Below are positions 21,847-26,169 of a stretch of 26,169 nt of DNA, in pieces. The notes beneath the pieces are model-generated. The model saw nothing but the letters and a program-made list of their open reading frames with translations, was not told where the DNA came from and searched no databases. The position numbers and the translations under genes were made by a program. Source of the DNA: Methylomonas sp. Lineage in GTDB: Bacteria > Pseudomonadota > Gammaproteobacteria > Methylococcales > Methylomonadaceae. Positions within the stretch are counted from its first letter, which is position 1. Each line of letters starts with the position of its first letter. The stretch lies in NCBI GenBank assembly GCA_026989715.1, contig JALSIU010000080.1:1-26169 (forward strand). Direction: 5' to 3'.

Positions 21847-23697
21847 GTGCCGGTACAAGATGTCAATGAGCTTGCGTCAGACGTATTTGATATTGAAGAT
21901 TTTTTAAAGCATCTGACCCGCTTGCCGGGTATTTATAAAATGTTTAACGATAAAGACGTGGTTGTTTATATCGGCAAAGCTAAAAATCTAAAAAATCGAG
22001 TTTCCAGTTATTTTAGAAAAGGAGCGTCTTCACCTAAGCAACAGGTGATGATTGCGAATGTTGTGCGTATTGAAGTCACGGTCACGCATACGGAAGGTGA
22101 GGCATTATTGCTGGAATGCCAGCTGATTAAAAAGCATAAACCACGTTACAATATTTGTTTGCGTGATGATAAGTCCTACCCTTATATTTTTATTTCCAGC
22201 GAGCAAGATTTTCCGCAGATAACGGCGCATCGCGGTGCTAAAAAGAAAAAAGGCAAATATTATGGGCCATACCCTAGTGCCGGTGCGGTGCGGGAGACTT
22301 TGAAGCTATTACAGCGAATATTTCCTGTACGGCAGTGTGAAGACTCATATTATAAAAATCGTTCTAGACCTTGTTTACAATATCAAATAGAGCGCTGTAC
22401 TGCGCCGTGCGTGGGGTTAGTTGACCAAGAAGCATATGCGGTTGATGTGGCGAATACGGTTTTGTTTTTAGAGGGCAAGGGCAGTTTATTGATTGATCGG
22501 CTTATTGCTGATATGGATGCGTTAGCCTCTAATTTAGAGTTTGAACAAGCCGCTAGGGTTAGAGATCAAATTAGCCAATTACGGACTGTTTTAGAAAAAA
22601 ATTACGTCAGTGGTGAACAGGGGGATGTCGATATTGTTGCTTGTGCCAGTCAAGCAGGCATGGCCTGTGTGCAAATTTTTTTTATTCGGCATGGCCAAAA
22701 TTTAGGGAATAAAACTTTTTTTCCTAAAATAAGTGCTGACTATAGCCCCGAAAGTATTTTGCAGGCCTTTATTGCACAATATTATTTAGATAAAAATATT
22801 CCATTTGAATTGATTGTGAGTCATACACCGGATGAAATTGAACTATTAACCGAAGTGTTGGCAACTCAGGCAGGGCATACGGTCACGATTTCACCCCATG
22901 TGCGCAGTGAGCGTGCTAAATGGTTGCAAATGGCGCAAGTCAATGTTGAAAGTGCCTTGCAGAGCAAGTTAGCAGATAAACAAGGCATGTATGCACGTTA
23001 TTTAAGCCTGCAAGAAGAGTTGGGAACTCAGGAGGTGCCGGTACGTCTGGAATGTTTTGATATTAGTCATACTCAAGGTGATTTTACGGTTGCTTCCTGT
23101 GTTGTGTTTGATAGAGAGGGACCGGTTAAATCGGCTTATCGGCGTTTTAATATTGAAGGTATTACGCCTGGAGATGATTATGCCGCTATTTATCAGGCGG
23201 TTGCACGACGCTTTAAACGCTTGGTCAAGGGGGAGCATCAAGCCCCTGATATTTTATTTATTGACGGCGGCAAAGGGCAAGTTGGCGTTGCTGAAAAGGC
23301 TTTAGCTGAATTAAATATAAATAATGTTATGATAGTCGGGGTTTCCAAAGGACCTGATCGAAAAGCGGGAATGGAAAAGCTGATTTTGCCGGGGCAAGCA
23401 CAAGCGATTGATATGCGTCCGGGGGCAAGTGCTTTATTGTTGATTCAGCATATTAGAGATGAAGCACATCGTTTTGCCATTACTGGGCATAGAGCGCGTC
23501 GAGCGAAAGCGAAGAAGGAGTCTATTTTGGAAACGATAGCAGGGCTTGGTCCTAAGAGGCGACAAATTTTACTGAAGCAGTTTGGCGGTATGCAGGGAAT
23601 AGCGCGAGCGGGTGTAGACGCGCTTTGCAGTGTAGAGGGAATTAGCCGACAATTAGCACAACGAATATACGATACTTTCCATCATCAAGATGATTGA
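21847..23697 (+). CDS. uvrC: Excinuclease ABC subunit C UvrC
   Basis: The 616-residue protein makes the two incisions of nucleotide excision repair. The GIY-YIG nuclease comes first ('LPGIYKMF', 'VVYIGKAKNLKNRVSSYF', about 26-57), followed by a four-Cys-like region ('CEDSYYKNRSRPCLQYQIERCTAPC' in outline). The UVR domain is 'LEFEQAARVRDQISQLR', the RNase H-like nuclease starts at 'ECFDISHTQGDFTVASCVVF', and C-terminal helix-hairpin-helices include 'AGLGPKRRQILLKQFGG'. A GTG start at 21847 is used; no strong ribosome binding site or in-frame ATG lies near. The end overlaps pgsA by eight bases. Confidence 0.97.
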   Translation: MPVQDVNELASDVFDIEDFLKHLTRLPGIYKMFNDKDVVVYIGKAKNLKNRVSSYFRKGASSPKQQVMIANVVRIEVTVTHTEGEALLLECQLIKKHKPRYNICLRDDKSYPYIFISSEQDFPQITAHRGAKKKKGKYYGPYPSAGAVRETLKLLQRIFPVRQCEDSYYKNRSRPCLQYQIERCTAPCVGLVDQEAYAVDVANTVLFLEGKGSLLIDRLIADMDALASNLEFEQAARVRDQISQLRTVLEKNYVSGEQGDVDIVACASQAGMACVQIFFIRHGQNLGNKTFFPKISADYSPESILQAFIAQYYLDKNIPFELIVSHTPDEIELLTEVLATQAGHTVTISPHVRSERAKWLQMAQVNVESALQSKLADKQGMYARYLSLQEELGTQEVPVRLECFDISHTQGDFTVASCVVFDREGPVKSAYRRFNIEGITPGDDYAAIYQAVARRFKRLVKGEHQAPDILFIDGGKGQVGVAEKALAELNINNVMIVGVSKGPDRKAGMEKLILPGQAQAIDMRPGASALLLIQHIRDEAHRFAITGHRARRAKAKKESILETIAGLGPKRRQILLKQFGGMQGIARAGVDALCSVEGISRQLAQRIYDTFHHQDD

Positions 23698-24250
23698 TAA
23701 TATAAACTTACCGACATTATTAACCTTATTACGGGTTGCTTTAATTCCTGTTCTAGTGGTTTTCTTCTATTTGCCGTGGAGCTACGCCAACGTAGCCACT
23801 ACTTTTATTTTCTTTATCGCAGGCGTAACCGATTGGTTAGATGGCTACTTGGCGAGAAAAATGCAAATGGAAACTAAATTTGGTGCTTTTTTAGACCCGG
23901 TTGCCGATAAAATTATGGTGGCTATTGTCTTAGTATTATTGGTAGAGTCGCAAGCGAACATTTGGATGACTTTACCTGCTGCCATTATTATCGGCAGAGA
24001 GATTACTATTTCATCGTTGCGTGAATGGATGGCCGAAATAGGCCAACGTGCAACCGTGAAAGTGTCACAGATAGGAAAATGGAAAACATCTGCACAAATG
24101 CTGGCAATTGCCTGCTTATTGTATCGAGACGAGATAGCGGGTGTATCAATGAATTTATTTGGTTTAGTCATGTTGTATATTGCGGCAATTTTAACTTTAT
24201 GGTCAATGATGAGTTATTTAAAAGCGGCGTATACCTCGATGGCCGAATAA
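23690..24250 (+). CDS. pgsA: CDP-diacylglycerol-glycerol-3-phosphate 3-phosphatidyltransferase PgsA
   Basis: The 186-residue inner-membrane enzyme makes phosphatidylglycerol phosphate, the committed step to phosphatidylglycerol and cardiolipin. The CDP-alcohol phosphotransferase motif DG..AR........G...D...D is intact: Asp51, Gly52, Ala55, Arg56, Gly65, Asp69 and Asp73. Four to six hydrophobic spans fit the family. The ATG lies inside the last codons of uvrC (eight-base overlap), a conserved gammaproteobacterial pairing, so coupled translation is expected. Confidence 0.97.
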   Translation: MIDNINLPTLLTLLRVALIPVLVVFFYLPWSYANVATTFIFFIAGVTDWLDGYLARKMQMETKFGAFLDPVADKIMVAIVLVLLVESQANIWMTLPAAIIIGREITISSLREWMAEIGQRATVKVSQIGKWKTSAQMLAIACLLYRDEIAGVSMNLFGLVMLYIAAILTLWSMMSYLKAAYTSMAE

Positions 24251-24358
24251 ACAAGCATTGAGGTGTTGTAAGTCTTATGATTTGCTTAAAATTTAGGCAT
24301 TATGTATGGGCTTACATCATCTTTACCTAATAAAAAGAACAGAGTTAAATAAGGCAAC

Positions 24359-24952
24359 ATGGAACAGGATATAACAAAAAGTAAAGAAGAGCTGTATAAC
24401 GATATTTTAGGAGCAGCTTTAAAATTATTCGCCGAGAAAGGTTATTTTAATACTTCTCTAACAGAAATAGCCGAGCTATCCGGCGTTAAAAACAGTGCAG
24501 GAATCTACAAGCATTTTAAAAATAAGCAAGAAATTGCTCGTGCTGTTTATTTATGGATTATTGACCGTTTAAGTGTATCGATTGATGATATTCGGCGTAG
24601 AAACCGTAAATCACCTGAGCAATTAAGGGAAATTGTCGATTTATGGTTTACCTTAACGGAGCAAGCCCCTGAAATTATGCAGTTTTTATTAGTGGTTAGG
24701 GTGAGTGAATTTTTGCCTGATGAGCAGCCTATCATGGAAACCCCGCCGTTTACCAAGATATTAAAAATATTACAAATGGGGATTAAAGCCGGTGAAATTA
24801 AGGCACTTGATCCACAGCGTGCTTATTGCCACTTTTTTGGTATTATCGAAAATACCTTAAAGCAAGTTTTGACTGGCACCTTAAAGAAAAATGCCGATTT
24901 TTATCAAAATGATGCGTGGAACTCAGCTTGGGCAAGCATCGTTAAAAATTAG
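24359..24952 (+). CDS. TetR/AcrR family transcriptional regulator
   Basis: The 197-residue protein has an N-terminal TetR helix-turn-helix: 'ILGAALKLFAEKGYFNTSLT', 'IAELSGVKNSAGIYKHFKNK' (about 16-60). The C-terminal ligand domain (about 65-197) is generic, so the inducer is unknown. AAGG precedes the ATG. No efflux pump or enzyme operon adjoins it: pgsA is upstream on the same strand and the convergent bcp is downstream, so its target is not evident. The 108-base gap after pgsA suggests its own promoter. Confidence 0.88.
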   Translation: MEQDITKSKEELYNDILGAALKLFAEKGYFNTSLTEIAELSGVKNSAGIYKHFKNKQEIARAVYLWIIDRLSVSIDDIRRRNRKSPEQLREIVDLWFTLTEQAPEIMQFLLVVRVSEFLPDEQPIMETPPFTKILKILQMGIKAGEIKALDPQRAYCHFFGIIENTLKQVLTGTLKKNADFYQNDAWNSAWASIVKN

Positions 24953-24956
24953 CATA

Positions 24957-24985
24957 AGCTAGGTGGGGCGTTCCCCCACCTAGCT
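24957..24985. terminator. Bidirectional stem-loop between tetR-type gene and bcp
   Basis: AGCTAGGTGGGG (24957-24968) pairs perfectly with CCCCACCTAGCT (24974-24985) around a five-base loop. It sits between convergent gene ends (24952 and 24999). U tracts are poor on both strands, but the stem is very stable and the position fits a shared terminator. Confidence 0.75.
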
Positions 24986-24998
24986 AAAAATAAAGAGG

Positions 24999-25460
24999 TT
25001 AAGCGTTTTTTTGTAGTTGTTGTAAATCGACTAATAATTCTTGGCTATGTAAGCCCGGTGAGACTGAGCGATAAATTTTGGCTATTTTTCCCATCGGATC
25101 AATAATAAAACTATGGCGTTTACTCACTTTAAGCGGGCCTAGTTTAAATAAGGCATCATAAGCCTTACTGACTTCGCCTGTGGTATCGGCGAGTAGCGTA
25201 AAGGGCAATGCCTGTTTGGTGATAAACTTTAAATGGCTTTTGCTGCTATCGGTGCTGATGCCCACTATTTTTGCATTCAATTTTTCAAATTCTGCATTGT
25301 CATCGCGCAGTGTGCAGGCCTCTGTGGTGCATCCCGGCGTATTATCCTTAGGATAGAAGTATATAATCAGCCACTGCCCTTTGTAATCACTGAGCTTATG
25401 TGGTTCGCCGTTGGCATCATTTAATGTAAAGTCAGGTGCGTCTTGTTGTATTGTTAACAT
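24999..25460 (-). CDS. bcp: Thiol peroxidase Bcp (peroxiredoxin Q family)
   Basis: The 153-residue AhpC/TSA-family peroxidase reduces hydrogen and organic peroxides in the cytoplasm. 'FYPKDNTPGCTTEACTLRDD' (35-54) carries the peroxidatic Cys44 and a resolving Cys49, the atypical 2-Cys arrangement of Bcp/PrxQ. 'KRHSFIIDPMGKI' near the C-terminus is typical. The gene lies 55 bases after the mobB start region on the same strand, so shared transcription with mobB is possible but not certain. Confidence 0.95.
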   Translation of the reverse strand: MLTIQQDAPDFTLNDANGEPHKLSDYKGQWLIIYFYPKDNTPGCTTEACTLRDDNAEFEKLNAKIVGISTDSSKSHLKFITKQALPFTLLADTTGEVSKAYDALFKLGPLKVSKRHSFIIDPMGKIAKIYRSVSPGLHSQELLVDLQQLQKNA

Positions 25461-25515
25461 TTATTATGGCCTCATGTTGTTATTGGGTTGGTAAAGCATC
25501 CATTATTTGCATTTT

Positions 25516-26070
25516 TTATGCAGTGATGGCTTGATTGGATGGAATATCGGATTTTAAAAAATCTCGGATGATAAAATCAGCAATTTGCGGGCTATTATTT
25601 AAATCCAAAGCAGTGATATGGGGCGGCAATGTCACTGCTTGGTCAGTTGCCAAGGCAATAATGGAATCATCATCCGGATAGAGCAAAGGATTGTTAAGGC
25701 TAGGTCTGTGTAATTCAATTTTTGGAAAACGCGCACTTTTAAAGCCCTCAATTAAAAGCAAATCTAATTCTGATTGCTCAAAATAGCGTAATTGTTCATT
25801 TAAATCAGGCTCCTCTGGGCTTGGAAAATCGGTGATAATGGCGCGTCTATGGCTTGATACCAGCATAACAGGGCTTGCACCTGCCGCGCGTAAACGAAAG
25901 CTATCCTTACCCGGTTTGTCGATTTGAAAATTATGGTGACTGTGTTTTATTAAGCCGACTCGAATATGGCGTGCCGTGAGTAGTGGGATTAATTCGGTTA
26001 ATAAAGTTGTTTTACCGGTACCGCTATAGGCTGCCATGCCAAGTATCGGGATAAGTGCATTGTTCATCAT
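25516..26070 (-). CDS. mobB: Molybdopterin-guanine dinucleotide biosynthesis adaptor MobB
   Basis: The 184-residue GTP-binding protein assists MobA in attaching GMP to molybdopterin. The P-loop is 'SGTGKTTLL' (16-24), followed by 'VGLIKHSHHNFQIDKPGKDS' and 'RLRAAGASPVMLVS', both diagnostic of MobB, and 'LLLIEGFKSARFPKIELHR' as the Walker B region. The ATG is doubled (MM), so the start could be three bases further in. mobA and molybdoenzyme genes are not in the window. Confidence 0.93.
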   Translation of the reverse strand: MMNNALIPILGMAAYSGTGKTTLLTELIPLLTARHIRVGLIKHSHHNFQIDKPGKDSFRLRAAGASPVMLVSSHRRAIITDFPSPEEPDLNEQLRYFEQSELDLLLIEGFKSARFPKIELHRPSLNNPLLYPDDDSIIALATDQAVTLPPHITALDLNNSPQIADFIIRDFLKSDIPSNQAITA

Positions 26071-26169
26071 TGTTTTAATAAAATTAAATATCGGGGTTTA
26101 GGCTATAAAAGCAATCGCTATGCACAGTATAATAGCTCTTATCAGTCAATAAATTAACCTATATTTAGC
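26071..26169. other. Upstream region of mobB, end of window
   Basis: About 100 AT-rich bases without a gene. A plus-strand TATAAT (26128-26133) could serve a divergent gene beyond the window. No good -35 is visible. Confidence 0.3.

Noticed and set aside
24251..24358. tRNA genes after pgsA, where some gammaproteobacteria carry them
   Set aside because: No cloverleaf, TTC-loop or CCA end is visible in this 108-base gap.

Overview
The window reads as chromosomal DNA of a gammaproteobacterium. It is AT-rich and densely coded, with core gene orders familiar from that class: prmB-aroC-MFS, exbB-exbD-lpxK, rpoZ-spoT-ridA-recG and uvrC-pgsA. LpxK implies a Gram-negative lipid A envelope. A methanotroph-like (Methylococcales) origin is my impression from overall style only; no methane-oxidation gene is present to confirm it. 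I found no rRNA, tRNA, CRISPR array, intact insertion sequence or prophage.

Layout. (1) 1-1379, minus: two HDOD-domain proteins in a row, the second cut by the window edge. (2) 1471-6759, plus: prmB, aroC and an MFS transporter, then exbB-exbD-lpxK. (3) 6771-9504, minus: a ParA-type ATPase, a CYTH-like/CHAD protein and a tiny Lys/Ala-rich histone H1-like protein. Opposite the last lies a small helix-turn-helix protein (9657-9959). (4) 10022-12785, minus: two exported proteins, a CYTH-like protein and an 'esterase-like activity of phytase' protein, separated by a structured non-coding stretch. (5) 12786-15424: mtaB flanked by two apparent gene remnants, then a tandem pair of about 50-residue single-span membrane proteins, each with its own -10-like element and a strong terminator. 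(6) 15475-21530, minus: a compact run rpoZ-spoT-ridA-recG-ubiC-gloA. (7) 21847-24952, plus: uvrC-pgsA (overlapping), then a TetR regulator. (8) 24999-26070, minus: a Bcp peroxiredoxin and MobB.

How it fits together. Most of the window is housekeeping: translation-factor and tRNA modification, chorismate synthesis and its use for ubiquinone, lipid A, DNA repair, phospholipid synthesis, stringent response and peroxide defence. The part most likely to hold something new is 6.8-12.8 kb. There a ParA ATPase, a CHAD protein (CHAD binds polyphosphate), an H1-like polycation, a secreted CYTH-like protein and a secreted phytase-like protein lie side by side. I propose a polyphosphate- or phosphate-centred module in which ParA positions CHAD-coated polyphosphate granules; this is inference. 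The second candidate is the duplicated small membrane protein at 14.7-15.3 kb, which I cannot assign to any known family.
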